64,000 nt of DNA. Source: Trematomus loennbergii (Eukaryota; Chordata; Actinopteri; Perciformes; Nototheniidae). The notes beneath the pieces are model-generated. The model did no database searches. It was not told the DNA's origin and was given only the letters and a program-made list of their open reading frames with translations. Of the stretch, positions 35,106-47,129 are shown piece by piece. Location of the stretch: contig JAAOOA010000027.1 of the NCBI GenBank assembly GCA_012861695.1, positions 2,608,724-2,672,723 of the forward strand, read 5' to 3'. The position numbers and the translations under genes were made by a program. How positions within the stretch are numbered: the stretch's first letter is position 1; each line of letters begins with the position of its first letter.

Positions 35106-36525
35106 CCTGTTATGCCCGAGAGACCCCGGTACCGGGGCACTGCCGCAACATCTTGCAGGAAACAGTGTCTGAAGGCATGTTCATTTAATAAAACTATGAA
35201 TGTTTTATATCCATGTAACGGGAAGAAACTCATCTAACTGATCATTTTTATTTTTATTTCAAAAGAAAACCCACAATGCTAACACTGAGCCTCTGAATTA
35301 GCAACGAGCGAAAAATGCTAACACCTTACTGCACCGAAAATCACTCACAAAAGCTTATTATTTATATTTTCACCACATCCAACACATCGTTTCACATCGT
35401 GAGGGGACACAGAATCGATTGACACCGACATTATCACTAAATTATACGTATTTACGACGTTATAAGCAAAACAGGTGACGCTAGGTAGCTAAAAATGCTA
35501 AAAACATCTTTACCTTGGCTCTGTAGTCTCTCCAAAGTGGTCTTCAATGGCATTAAAACGATAAAAACGCCGCTGAAGTTAATCCATAGGTTAATCCAAT
35601 GTGTCTGTGTCCCTTTGAAATGATTTCTGATAATCCATAAGCATTAAAACTGCTTTTCCGTTTCCAGATGTCAAAGCTAGAGATAGGTTCAAAATTACAT
35701 GCGCAAAGCCCCCACCTTTTCTCTTCACAATGAGTGTGTGTGGGGGACTCCCCCTTCGATTCTATTGGCTCTAACGGTCAGAAAGAGGTGTCAAGCATCA
35801 AAATCGAGCAAATCGGGGGGAGGGGGTAGGACACGTTCGAGTCTTGATTTGGATAGTGTGCCGTCGATGGGTTTCATTCCATTTCAAAGTGCTGTGTAAA
35901 CTTTGCGCACGGGGTTTGTCAACCAGAGCACATGGTGTAGTCCTAAACGATAGCTGGGGATTCTGGGTAGTGTAGTGTCTTCGGCCATCCTAAACTCCGA
36001 AAAAATATTTGTTTCTCCGAATCGAAGGGGAAAAATACAAAAGCATTGCACACAAAATTAAACCAATCAATGTTGTGTAATTAACAAGGATAATCTGGTG
36101 TTTTTTAGTTGATGAGTAGTGCAGATATCAATGTCAAATCAATCGACAGTAAGGGGAATACTTACTTCCGGGTGTACAATTCTCCGTTATCCAATGGGAA
36201 TGGACGCTCACATTGCCTTTAACAGCTAACACAAACGAATGCCGTGCTTCCATGAGCGTCAAATCCCGCCGCAGATGGGAATACATTGCAATCAGTTGAA
36301 AGCTATTTGCGTCCCTTTATGAAGCTGAAGGAGCCTAGGAGCGTCCCAACTGCATGATTCGGGACCCTGACCAAGCGTCGCTCCTGGACGTTTATGGAGT
36401 GAGAGTGTGTTGGTTAATCTGGTATGACACATTCATAGGTTTTTAAATATGAAGAAGCCCTGAGACACAGTTTCGTGAAAAAATAAAACGCAGCCCCTCC
36501 ACCGGGGGCTCTCGGGCTTAACAGG
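35106..36525. mobile_element. Foldback TTAA composite (copy 4) enclosing another repeat
   Basis: The left part (35,106-35,830) matches the left two thirds of copy 2 (GAGACCCCGGTACCGGGGCA, and CCAATGTGTCTGTGTCCCTT). The middle (35,840-36,415) is the same repeat as 3966-4640. The right end (about 36,425-36,525) is a second left terminus in inverted orientation, ending GGGCTTAACAGG. TTAA flanks the left (35,102-35,105) and CTAA, a one-base change, flanks the right (36,526-36,529). The normal right end of the family is missing. Confidence 0.8.
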
Positions 36526-36529
36526 CTAA

Positions 36530-38224
36530 CTACTACTACTAGAAATACTGGGGACAGGAAGTTATTATAACCCTCCCCAACAGAAAAAAGAAGAAGATGA
36601 ACCTTTATTAATCCCGCTGTTTTTCACTGAAAGCTGTTCTAGTGGACCATCTGCAACACTGTCTGTGTCCCCCCTGAAACACGGTGTGCACAAAGTGGTT
36701 CCTTGCAACATTGACATGTAGAAAACTGAGCAAAACAACACAGACATGTTTTGTGTGTTTCCAGGATCTGCAGCTCATAAACATCAGATTTTCAAAACAA
36801 GAAGAGGGTTCACTAAAAAGGAAACACCACTAAACAAAGTTCCTGTTTCTGCCGGAGAGGAGGGGGGTTTGTTTGTCCCTCAGCGTAAAGAAGGATCTTC
36901 ATTCAGCTGAGAGACTGCAGACGGAGGTCATGGAGGAGGGGAGTGTGTGGGTTGTTTTGAAATAGGTCAGACACACACTTGCTGCACTCGTCTTCTGTTC
37001 CTCCTCTCGGTCGTTCCTCCTCGGCTCCCCAGACTCTAGTTTCAGCTCTAGGTTTCCTGAAAACTGCTTTTAAATCTGAGGAGAGAGACAGTACAATCAG
37101 ACAGACGCTGTGTGAAGGAATCCCCCCGCAGCAGAAGAGGAGAGCACACATGCTGCAGGACAGGCTTTACAAGAAAAGAAATACTTCATTGTTTACTTTC
37201 CACATGCAAAGGGCAATAGTGGTCTGCATATGAACAATGTGCTACAAAAAGGTTCAATAAAACACATCATATCCAAATCATATTTACATACCATAGAAGC
37301 TATAATAAAGGAGCAAGGAGACACCAAAGGCAGAGCTATCCGAAAAACTCAAACTCATTTACAGTCAAACAAACCGAGACAAGATGTTTTTAATAATCCT
37401 GGACTAATTTACTTTTGCTGGAATGGACCCTCACTCTTTGTTAGAGCAAAATGTATTTTATCTGTTCTAAATCAACACCATTACATTCATTCTGTGTGTG
37501 CATTACTCATTTCTGGAGCAAATAGAATTAAAAAAGTAGGAGAGTTAGTGCAACTTAGCACTCTAACATTATCCTTCCCCTGCCAGTTCTTTTGTATTCC
37601 AATACATCAGGTAAAGGCACAAAAACATTTTTAGGGCGTTAGGAACATAAAAAACAGAAAATAAAACACAAGGGTTGTAAAATTGTTGGGCTTTTTTTTA
37701 CTTTTGTTATAATTTAATACCATTAAGAAAACCAATTAATACTGGGGATGTTTTAAGAAAGCGACATTTGTGTTTGAAATAAATTGCTAATTCCAAACTC
37801 TGTTTTTTTGTTTTGAAATTGAAGGCTGAATTATATATTGTCATGTCTTGAGACTGGGCTGTTTGGTTCATTATAAGTTAACCAACACTGGAAAGCATCC
37901 CAAAATATGTGAACTACAATGCAAGAAAATAAAAGATGTTCTTATGTTTTAATATCCGAGCATTCCTTCTGACCAGCACTAAAACTTATTAAAATATTAG
38001 CTGCAAAAGTCTATTTTTTAATTTTAGCGTATATTTGTTTAATGTATGTATGTATTTTATCTGAACTAAATCAACACCATTTACAGAATTTAGTTTTTAA
38101 AGGTTTGTAATGTAATCTTGTGTAAAATAAATATATATTGATCAACACCACCCCTCTGATTGGTCGAGGACTTATTTATTAACACGTGAATACTACTGTG
38201 TAATATCTGTTTACAAAGAACCCT
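36530..38224. other. No gene recognised
   Basis: ORFs at 36,903-37,151 (minus), 36,979-37,233 and 37,230-37,634 (plus, 134 codons) show no motif that I can place. The first overlaps a short block rich in charged residues (GAEEERPRGGTEDEC) but no family is evident. Confidence 0.35.
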
Positions 38225-39075
38225 TATCATGTTTAAAACAAAGATAAAGTTCCAAGATAACTTATCCCTTCAGATACATGTGGTGATGCAAACTGCTTGG
38301 CTGTGTTTTCAGAAGAATTGTCATGCTACAAACAAATGTATTACCAGATTTTCCCTAAAGTACCTCTCCAAAGCTGTAGTGATTGGTTGTCGAAACCAAT
38401 TAAAAAGTTAAGCCATTATTGAGATAATTAATGAGTTTAAGGTATTTTCTGCATATAAAGGTCAATAATGGAGAATCCTTAAAGTTACCACAATGTAAAA
38501 CGCTCAGATTTAGCACACATTCATTTCCAGTTAGCTTTTAATGGGTTCAGGCATTATTTCTTCTTTTCAATTACATTTTTATTTAGATCCAGTTGTAAAT
38601 AATACTGTGATTCCTAATAAGATAGAACCTTAAACCTCTTTTAATCTTAGATAAACAACAAAAGCACATAACACACTCAATGTGAACTCAACAGTCTTTT
38701 ATTATTGCACATTATTAATCACGTGATGTTTGTCTTTACAAATTAATGTGTGTTCCATCCTTTCATATTTGATTTCAAAATTCATCACATATAAAGATTG
38801 GAACATTTCGATTGTTTGTGATAAAAGCAATAGCAATCAAAGAACAAATCAGAGATCTTGGTTATAGACAATTTGTGACATTTGTTTAGTATTTGGTGAA
38901 AACACACAATCCTAGAAATAACTGATATTACTATAAATCACACCGAACAAATACATCAGAAAGGGGACTGAAGATTAACAAGGAGATTTGGTCAATCGGC
39001 TGCTGTCCAGCATCAGAAGGTCAGACTCTCTCATGCAAAACATCTCAGTTGATAGGTATTATCTAAAAAAGGAAT

Positions 39076-39962
39076 CTATAAAATTGTACATTTATATCTT
39101 TGTCTTTCAGCTTCCTCTCTGGCCCTCCTTTCTTCCTCTTCATTTATTCTCCTATTCTCCTCCTCCATTTCTCTTTGTTGATCTGCCATTAGCCTTTGCT
39201 GCCTCTCTTTGTTATCTTGGGCTTGTTTGTATTCTTCCGCATACTTTTGACGTATTATCTCTTCCATTTCCGCCTGTTTTTTGCGTATTTCCTCTTCTTC
39301 TTTTTAAGGATTTGTTGTTTTACCTCTTCTATGGCCCTCTCTGCCTCCTGGAACATTTCATTGGTGTAATGGCTCCTCCATTCTTCTCTGTTATATTTCT
39401 GATCTTGTCGAGCAGCTCTCTGACCTGAGAACGATCCTTCAGGGCATTATTGAAGACGTGGTACTGCCCGTTACATCTGGCCACAAGTTCCTGCAGCTCT
39501 TCACTTTCCTTCAAGAACTCTTCCATGGGACTCCCATCGAGCAGATCACCGTGGGTAAAGAGAATCATGCTGTATCTGTCTGCTTCCTCTCCAAAGATTT
39601 CCTTTATCTTCTGCACTGTCTGTTTTTCTTCATCTGTGAATCTGCCGAGTCTGATGACGACCAGGAAGACATGGGGTCCAGGAGCAGCAAAAGAAATGCT
39701 CTGGCCAACATCTTTTCTGGTCTTCTTTTCATCAAATTTGGTGTCATACAAACCAGGAGTGTCAATAACCTTAACTCTTTGTCCATCAACTTCACCAAGG
39801 GCATTAGCACAGTCTACAGTCAGAGATTTAAAAGAGAACTTTGATGGAAAGAACTCTTTTCCAGAATGGTGTTTCCTGTGGCGCTCTTCCCAGCTCCGGT
39901 CTTCCCCACCATCACAATCCGGAATACATCGTTATTGTATGTGTTTGATTCTGATCGGAGGG
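39076..39962 (-). pseudogene. GIMAP-type GTPase (AIG1 family), main exon, frameshifted
   Basis: GIMAPs are membrane- or lipid-droplet-associated GTPases of immune cells. An acceptor (CATTTTTTCAG) opens the exon at 39,962. G1 is GKTGAGKSATGNT (about 39,890), G3 DTPGLYD (39,750), the conserved box RLGRFTDEEKQTVQKI (39,650) and G4 THGD (39,560). The C-terminal part is a charged coiled coil ending YKCTIL, whose Cys-x-x-Leu end could be prenylated. Shifts near 39,855, 39,360 and 39,300 break the frame. Read with these, it is a full-length family member, so pseudogene or assembly indels are both possible. Minus-strand neighbours suggest a GIMAP cluster. Confidence 0.85.
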
Positions 39963-40551
39963 CTGAAAAAATGAAGAAATATTTAGCAATTTCTATATTT
40001 ATAAAATGGTTCAAGATGGTTTAATAATCTAGAATATGTCTAGAAGCTAAAGGTAGTGAGTCTGTCAATGTCAAGTGATGCACCTCGAAGGGAATTTGTA
40101 TTTGTTTTTACCAGAGCAAGAGAGAGGCACCTTGATGAACACAAATACTGGAAATTAAAATCAATGATAATGATAATCATGCCTGGATGTTTGACTTCTT
40201 AACTGCCTGTGTACAACCTGCACTGTAATGGTGCAGCAGTGGCCTCTAGCTGTACATTTATTTTAATAAGAAAACATTTTTGACAAAAAGTCACTCCAAC
40301 ATGTTTAGTTTCTATCTTTCGTACTTCTACAAATTACCACATTTCGGGCCTAAAAAAACTTTTAAGGGTATAAGTTGCCTTTAGTTATAATCAGGAGCCC
40401 AAAGAAACTTCTGACTTAATACCCCTAAATATTCTTATTATTCTTAATAAGTTTCATGTAGTCTTGTGAAGAATGTAATGCAAGCAAGGAAAAGCGGTGT
40501 CGCATTCGCAAAATCACCCAGGCTCTTAAAATGCTTGCAATATAAGAAATA

Positions 40552-40748
40552 TAACATTACATGTCACTTGTTAGACACTTTTATCCAAAGCGACTTACAT
40601 ACTCAATACTGTGGGCAATCCCACAGGAGCAATTTGGGGAGAAGTGTCTTGCCCAGGGACACAACGACATGCTGACTGCAGTGGGGTTTGAACCTGTGAC
40701 CCCCTGATCCCAACACCAAGGCTCTACCCACTGCACCACACGCCTCAC
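40552..40748 (-). mobile_element. tRNA-derived SINE (private to SD-1)
   Basis: Read on the minus strand it starts with a tRNA-like head (box A GTGCAGTGGGTAGAGCC, box B GGTTCAAACCC), then the fish SINE core GTCCCTGGGCAAGACACTT and the segment GTAAGTCGCTTTGGATAAAA. SD-2 lacks it at 48,530-48,540, so it inserted after the duplication. ATATAA-like sequence flanks both ends. Confidence 0.85.
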
Positions 40749-40875
40749 TATATAAATGTTGTATTAACTGTTTGATCTGTTCATTATTAGGAAATATGTC
40801 AAGCTACCTATCCATCTATAAATATGTATTTAGATAAGTTCCAATCATCATTAACAATAAAGTTTATTCACTTAC

Positions 40876-40900
40876 CATTTCGGGCATGTTTGCTGGCCAT
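40876..40900 (-). CDS. GIMAP first coding exon (MASKHARN)
   Basis: ATG at 40,900-40,898 gives eight codons plus one base before GTAAG (40,875-40,871), a good donor. Joining it to the acceptor at 39,962 keeps the frame into the G1 region. SD-2 has the same exon at 49,038-49,062 (MAIKFAQN), so the exon is conserved in both copies. The intron holds a SINE at 40,552-40,748. Confidence 0.7.
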
Positions 40901-40970
40901 AGTTGGTTATGGAGGGAGGAGCTGGTCTGCTGCTGAGCTGAGGAAGTTAAGTTAGTCTGCAGCAACACCT

Positions 40971-40980
40971 CCTTAAATAC
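40971..40980 (-). promoter_or_regulatory. Possible TATA-like box of the GIMAP gene
   Basis: GTATTTAAGG on the minus strand lies about 75 bases upstream of the start codon. The same block occurs in SD-2 at about 49,137. No transcript start can be proved. Confidence 0.35.
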
Positions 40981-41905
40981 AGACTTCATGCAGCAAACCA
41001 CACCTACACACACTGCTGACATCACAGTCTGAAGTTCAGCTACAGTGGGATGATTCATAGATTAAAAAGTATAAGATCCTTCCTTAATAAACAGAACAAG
41101 GGGAAATATAGCCTCATGTTTTTTTTTTATTGAACAGACTACATATTTTAGATATAAGCCCTCAATGGTCTTTACATATCAGCATTCACCCATTCACACA
41201 CATTCATACAGAGGCAGAGGCTGCCATGCAAGGTGCTCAGGGAGACTAACATTCACACACACTCACACACGTTGGCCAAACCAATTTGTGGTAAGTATCT
41301 TTCCCAAGGTCACATGGACATGTAGAGCTACATTTTATTTACAGTTTGACTGCACCTTCAGCAGTCTGCAGCTCTCAAAGTGTTTTAAAAAGAAACATGG
41401 ACAGTTGGCTTCAGCATTTGGCATAATAGTGATTTAATCTAATCTGGCTTCATATTATTAAAAGCAACACGAGCATCAACCCGACGCAGTTCGCCATTAT
41501 TGTGGTTGTGAGCGGCTGGGAACACAACTGGGACTAAAAAGGAGAACCAGTTCTGAACCAGAAAAGCACGGGAAGGAGCTAGAAGGGGAACTGGTTTGGT
41601 GGGAGAGGGGCATGTACAGCATTTACAAGAAATGCTCTCAGTTCTTCTAAATGCCACAAAAACCTGCAGACTGTAATCAGCACTTTGAACTGTAGCTCTC
41701 AGTCTCTGTTCATGACAGGATGTCATATTATGCTGCAATCACAAGCTTGTAAACTTTCAAAACCTTCATCAGGGCTTTGATAAAAACACATAGTTCTTCA
41801 AATCCTTTTTCAATTAAACTCACACTGTTGAATCCTCATATCAATTTCAACTCAAATGTTTGTATTGAAGATTGTAGTGTACGGTGCACAGGATTCTTTT
41901 CTAAG

Positions 41906-42018
41906 TTCTGATTCCCATAATGATGTTCCCTGTGGAGCTCTTCCCAGCTTCAATCTTCCCCTCCATCACAATCCTGAGCACCTCATCATTGTATTTGATA
42001 TCTGAGAAGAAGGCTGAA
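41906..42018 (-). pseudogene. GIMAP G1-region fragment
   Basis: The minus-strand frame reads YNDEVLRIVMEGKIEAGKSS, followed by TGNIIMG. GKxxAGKSSTGN is a decayed G1 P-loop, with GKTG changed to GKIE. An acceptor-like CAG opens the exon at about 42,014. Only the first about 35 codons of the GTPase domain remain. Confidence 0.7.
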
Positions 42019-42858
42019 CAAAATAAACAATTTCCAAAAGTTCAATGCGTTGGAAAATGTCAATGCAAAAATGGGATTTATTTTCAGACACTGACACACA
42101 GTCCAGATGAATGCAATTTTAGATGCTACTTTTAATTGACAATTTAGAGTTTGACTCCAGCTCCTTGAGCAGCTGTTGTGTGGGACTGATCCACACTGTT
42201 ACAGCAGCCTGAACTTTGTCAAAGTGTTTTCAAAAGAAACATTGACAGGCTGATTCAGCATAAATAATAATAGTGATTAAACTGACCATCTTCATTCATT
42301 TACTTCCATTTCTTTCCCCTCTAGGCTTTCACGTTAATGTGATATGATTTTATTCAACCTCTTATTCAGGGACTCAAATTATTGACACCCTTAATGTCCC
42401 ATTAGAATGTATTTGCCTTTCACTTTTAGATACCTGCCCTCAGTAAACCCTGCTCCCCCCTCCGTTCAGCATTTACAAGAAATGCCCTCTGTTCTTCTAA
42501 ATGCCAAAAAAAACTGCACGTACAGAGTGAAGCCAGGCCTTTGAATTGCAGCTCTGTTGATCAGCATCTCTTTATCTGAGGCCTTGATGGGAGTGAGTCA
42601 TCACCCCAAGTGAAGAGTTCAAGTATCTACGGGTCTTGTTCTCGAGTGAGGGGGGGATCATGGATCACCGGTCCACGTCCCTGTCGGACCTGAATACCGA
42701 GTGTGTACTGGTAGCTGGAGTGCCAATTCACTCACTCACTTCTTGACACATCCGAGGGGCCCTTGATGGTGCCCCATCTACTCCTGGATGACTGACGGTC
42801 CCTTTGCTCTGCCACCTCTCCACAACTGCATGTGGTCTTGTTCGTGCATGTGATCATA
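42019..42858. other. No gene; noncoding relic of the GIMAP unit
   Basis: 42,460-42,510 repeats GCATTTACAAGAAATGC, also found at 41,620 and 59,023, so part of the duplicated unit recurs here. The rest has no coding signal. Confidence 0.45.
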
Positions 42859-43422
42859 TCAGCTATGTGTGTGTAGCGAAAGATTAACAGCAGAAACAAT
42901 AATTTCCATTCGGGGATTAATAAAGTATGTCTTCTTCATGACCGAAAAAATGAGATTGCGGATACAAGCGAACACAATTGGTTTCCGCCGGAGGGTGGCT
43001 GGCATCTCCCTTAGTGATAATGTGAGAAGCAGATCACAGTGGGTAAAGAGAACCATGCTGTATTTGTTAGCTTCCTCTCCAAAGATTTCCTGAATCTTCT
43101 GCACTGTCTGTTTTTCTTCCTCTGTGAATCTGCCCAGTCTGATGACGACCAGGAAGACATGAGGTCCAGGAGCAGCATAAGAAACGCTCGGTGCAACGTT
43201 CTTTCTGGTCTTCTCTTCTTCAATCTTGGTGTCAAACAGCCCGGGGGTGTCAATGACAGCAACTTTTTGTGCATCAACTTCACCGAAGACCTTCGCACAG
43301 TGTACAGTCAAGGATTTAGTAGAGAAGTTTGATTTAAAGGACTTTTTTCCCAGAATGATGTTTCCTGTGGCGCTCTTCCCAGCTCCGGAGCAAAGTGAAG
43401 ATGAGGTGGTATAGTTCTTCAT
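42859..43422 (-). pseudogene. GIMAP GTPase domain, truncated at both ends
   Basis: One open frame of 187 codons contains GAGKSATGNIILGKK (G1), VIDTPGLFDTKIEEEKT (G3), VFLVVIRLGRFTEEEKQT and LFTHCDLL (G4). After G4 the frame runs into unrelated sequence (LTLSLREMPATLRRK), so G5 and the coiled-coil tail are missing. The front lacks the usual RIVMVGKT lead-in: the sequence before G1 is SSSLCSGAGKS, so the exon start is also altered. As such it is a fragment, about half the domain of a normal GIMAP. Confidence 0.8.
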
Positions 43423-43669
43423 CTGCAGAGTGTTTTCTTGGTCTGAACGCTCATGAGAAGAAGCATTTTATTCTAAAAGTAAAATAGTACTTACTTAATG
43501 TACCATTAATGTATTCGAAAGCTCAAGTGAATCCACCATAATGGTAATAAGTATATAAAAATGACTTCAGATGTACTCAAACATATTGGAGTATATTGTC
43601 CATCTGTTTTGGGGTACTTTTGTTGATTTGAAGTATGCTCAATATTGGTATTTTTGTGTAGCTCTAGTG

Positions 43670-45011
43670 CAGTGGTCACCAACCTTTTTAAGCCCAAGAT
43701 CCCCGACCTCGGCCTTGGCGAAAGGCGAGATCTACCTATTGCAGAATTGAGTGAAAAAGACGGCCCAGACAGTACTTCCAATTTGAGGCCTTTTAAGTAG
43801 GCTAATTGCATCTGAATTACATCAAATCATTTGGTGCAACTTCCAATTTGATTAAACCAAGAACACACATAACTAACATAATATATATTATTTACATCTT
43901 ACTTATCATTTTAAGTTTAATTCATTCCTTCATTACAATCCTAAATATAAATGTATGTAGCTTATTTTCAATTTGTTTGAGTGAATGAGTACATTATTTT
44001 GTTGACAGCAACAGCAACAAAGAAAAAAAAACATCTTGCAGTGAGCAGATAACGTAAAGTGCCATTTTAACTGTGAGGCTTATCCACTTAAGCTTCATCC
44101 AAGTACAACATTTAACCTTAACATTAAAACTAGTTATTTTAACACAATTGGATCTCAGCCTGCCGTCACTGACGTTGAATCAGAAAACCAAACAGCAGCC
44201 ATTAGCTATTAGCACTCAGAGCTCACAGCTCCTCATATCTGTTCAGAAACTGGACAAAAGTTAAACATGAACAAACCACAGACTGTCTGTGTCATGGCAA
44301 ATTCAGTCGCTGTTGTATCTGTGTCTGTATCATGTTGTTGTGAGTTTGAACAGAGCAGCTACAACGTTAGTTTAGCCTGATCGATCCGATCTCATTCAGA
44401 AAACACATTTAAAAAGGTTTTTCGCCTGTCGTCTTGTCTGCAGACTTGTCAAAGCATTAATTCATGGTTTTTACTAACCGGTATTACATTACATTACATT
44501 ACATGTTACTTATTAGACGCTTTTATCCAAAGCGACTTACATACTCAATACTGTGGACAATCCCCACAGGAGCAATTTGGGGTGAAGTGTCTTGCCCAGG
44601 GACACAACGACATGCTGACTGCAGTGGGGGTTGAACCTGTGCCCCCCTTATCCGAACACCAATGCACTAACGCCACACACCTCCATCAGTATGTAGTTAT
44701 TCCGGCATCATTTTGAAACGTGTATTACAATTAAATCACGATAAAATATGTTCATTTTGTTGTAGTTGGGAGTTCAAAAATATGCAGCATCACTTGAAGT
44801 CAGTCTATTATTTTCGGGAGCGACAGGGAATATCTCAAAGACACGTCAACCAAGTGGCACCTGCTAATGGGGTGGTGGATGATAGTCTTACATCTAAAAA
44901 CGTTATACTTTTTACTTTTCTTTCTTTTGTTACTTTTTTTTGTAATGGTGCGCGATCTACCCGCAACATACTCGCGATCCACCGGTCGATCGCTATCGTT
45001 GGTGACCACTG
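43670..45011. mobile_element. hAT-type element with 8-bp target duplication
   Basis: The ends CAGTGGTCACCAACCTTTTT and (reverse complement of right) CAGTGGTCACCAACGATAGC are inverted repeats, flanked by CTCTAGTG at 43,662-43,669 and 45,012-45,019. The interior 44,190-44,765 matches the inner arm and centre of the element at 53,004-56,563. A SINE sits at 44,484-44,692. No transposase is encoded. Confidence 0.9.
44484..44692 (-). mobile_element. tRNA-derived SINE inside the hAT element
   Basis: Same family as 40,552-40,748, with an (ATTAC)n tail at 44,484-44,502. The related sequence at 55,335-55,355 reads continuously across the insertion point (GATACCGGTTAG in reverse orientation), so it is an empty site. 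Confidence 0.8.
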
Positions 45012-45019
45012 CTCTAGTG

Positions 45020-45879
45020 TAAAATATTCATATTCTAATATGTAAGAACATAAATGTATATACACAAAATACTAAAGAGAAACAAAATTATTTATTTCTC
45101 TGGTTTTACTTTTATAACTATGCGGAGGATGAAAAAATAAAACATGTTTTAATCTATAAAGTTCAGGCAACATTTATCCCAAATTTCAAATAAAGAATAT
45201 GGTAATTTAGACCGTTTGTTTGTAAAAGAAGACAAATGGTCAAAATAACAAAATTATGCATAGAAAACGTGTTCATATTCAGTTTTAAACAACACAAAAC
45301 GTATCTTTTAATGTAGCAATAGTTTAGGAATCAATAGTTGGTGGACAATTTACATCAATGGGGGCACAAGAAAACCCAGCAGCGATGATGTCGTGGAGAG
45401 GATGCCAACAAGCATGGCAGCTCTGATTGGAAATATATATCTATAATATTCTACCAAGATTTTGATCTCTAAACTCTGCCTTAGTTAAAACATAAGAATG
45501 ATGTTGTTAAGAAAAGAATATTAACAAGTTTTCTTGGCATTATTCAAGGTCTGAAATAACTTTAATTTTTGTTATTTGATTTGCTAATACATCTAAATGA
45601 CATTTGTATAATAGAGAGAATAGTCAAGGGTTCCTTCAGTAGATCTAACAGGACATTGTTTTCTGTTCAAGCTAAACTTCTTTATGTGCCAACGCACACT
45701 TCTGTAGCAACACCTTTTGTGTTTCACTTCCTTAGAAAATAAACTGATCTGATGAATGATCCGATGATGAATCACCTTACCACATAATCAGAATCTGGCC
45801 CGTCAGGTTTTTGGCACAGGAAATAATATCATCCCTTAAGAAAATGCAAAACACTTGAAAATATTTGTTATCAATCCCA
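45020..45879. other. No gene seen
   Basis: AT-rich intergenic DNA, with ORFs of at most 60 codons. Confidence 0.4.
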
Positions 45880-46017
45880 CACCATGTTTAAAACAAAAGA
45901 TAGGATAGTTCCAGGATAACTAATCTCTTTGGATGAATGTTTTGATGCAAACAGCTTGGCTGTGTTTTCAGAAGAATTGTCATGCTACAAACACATGAAT
46001 TTACCAGTTTTAAAAAG

Positions 46018-46470
46018 GTTTCCAAAAAATAATGTACTACACAATGTTATATATTTGTAATCCTTCTATTGGTGTAGCTCTGAATACAGCAATGATTGAG
46101 TCCACCACTGTTGACATCAACTGCAGCAGTTTATCAAATGCCAAATATATGAATGTTTCCAAAAGATCAATGCTGTCTGAGATATCATATGTGAGTGGAA
46201 ATGTGTAACCTAATGTAGGCCAGGTATTGTGAAATGGAGAAAAGATCATGTTTGAATTACAGCACCCCCCATGTGTCCATTCTGTAGATATGATCATTTC
46301 TACCAAAGGCTCCATTACTAATGCAAATGATAAAGGAGATAAAGGGTATCCTTATGTTATACTTTTACTTATTAAAAAATGAGAAGACATTGACCCATTA
46401 ATGGAACCTGATGCTTGGTGTGTAGAATATTGTAAATGTACCCTATTAATAAGTTCATAGTTGCCAGCTG
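46018..46470 (-). pseudogene. L1/Tx1-type LINE reverse transcriptase fragment
   Basis: The minus-strand frame contains GYPLSPLSFALVMEPLVEMI, the L1-type RT motif (G-x-PLSP...EPL), preceded by a stop. No other RT block is readable. SD-1 lacks this stretch between 38,350 and 38,370, so it inserted in SD-2 after the duplication. Confidence 0.65.
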
Positions 46471-47129
46471 TAGTGATTGGTGACTGTTGTCCAAACCAAG
46501 GAAACGTTCAGCTATTATTGAGATCATTAATGAGTTTGGGGTATTTTCTGGATATAATGGAAAATCCTTGAGACCCAGATCCAAATTATTTGAGACCCAG
46601 TGGTGATTAATACTGTGATTTATATTAAGATAGACCCTAAACAAATATTTTAGATCCTTTATTAAACAACAGAAGCACATTACACACTCAATGTGAACTC
46701 AACAGTCTTTTATTATGGGACATTATTGATCACTAGATGTTTGTCTTTACACATTAATTTGTGTTCCAACCTTTTCATTTGAATTACTAAATGAATTACA
46801 GATATACATTTTAACCTTTTGATTTTACAAAAGCCAACATTGACATTACACCAGTTACAGGAAAGCCAAATAAAACGTATCCGTATAACATCTTAAAAGC
46901 ATTAATTCATGATATATAATTGTTTCAATTTCTTTCTAGTAAAAGCAAAAGCTATCAAAGAACAAACTAGTTTACATTATATTACTATAGTTTAGAATTT
47001 GAACATCTTGGTTGTTGATGATCTGTTAGTATATAATTAACTCACCACTGAAATAACTGATATTACTGTGAATCACACCAAACAAGAAAATCAAAAAGGG
47101 GGCTGTGAAGATTAACAAGGAGGTATTCC

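Larger units (their letters stand above)
38225..41905. repeat. Segmental duplication copy SD-1 (GIMAP unit)
   Basis: Collinear with 45,880-49,421 plus 58,899-59,308. Matched stretches include TGAACTCAACAGTCTTTTAT (38,690 and 46,695), the whole GIMAP gene, its promoter and first exon, and AACTTTCAAAACCTTCATCA (41,755 and 59,160). SD-1 alone has a SINE at 40,552-40,748. SD-2 alone has a LINE fragment, a MITE and a 9.5-kb block. It is therefore an older duplication with later private insertions. Confidence 0.9.

Noticed and set aside
37230..37634. 134-codon plus-strand ORF
   Set aside because: No recognisable motif, splice context or relative in the window; left as unassigned sequence.
39450..39974. 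174-codon plus-strand ORF
   Set aside because: Antisense shadow of the GIMAP gene, which has recognisable G motifs on the minus strand.
40560..40745. tRNA gene
   Set aside because: Box A and box B are present but embedded in a SINE body with a fish SINE core, and the cloverleaf is not complete.
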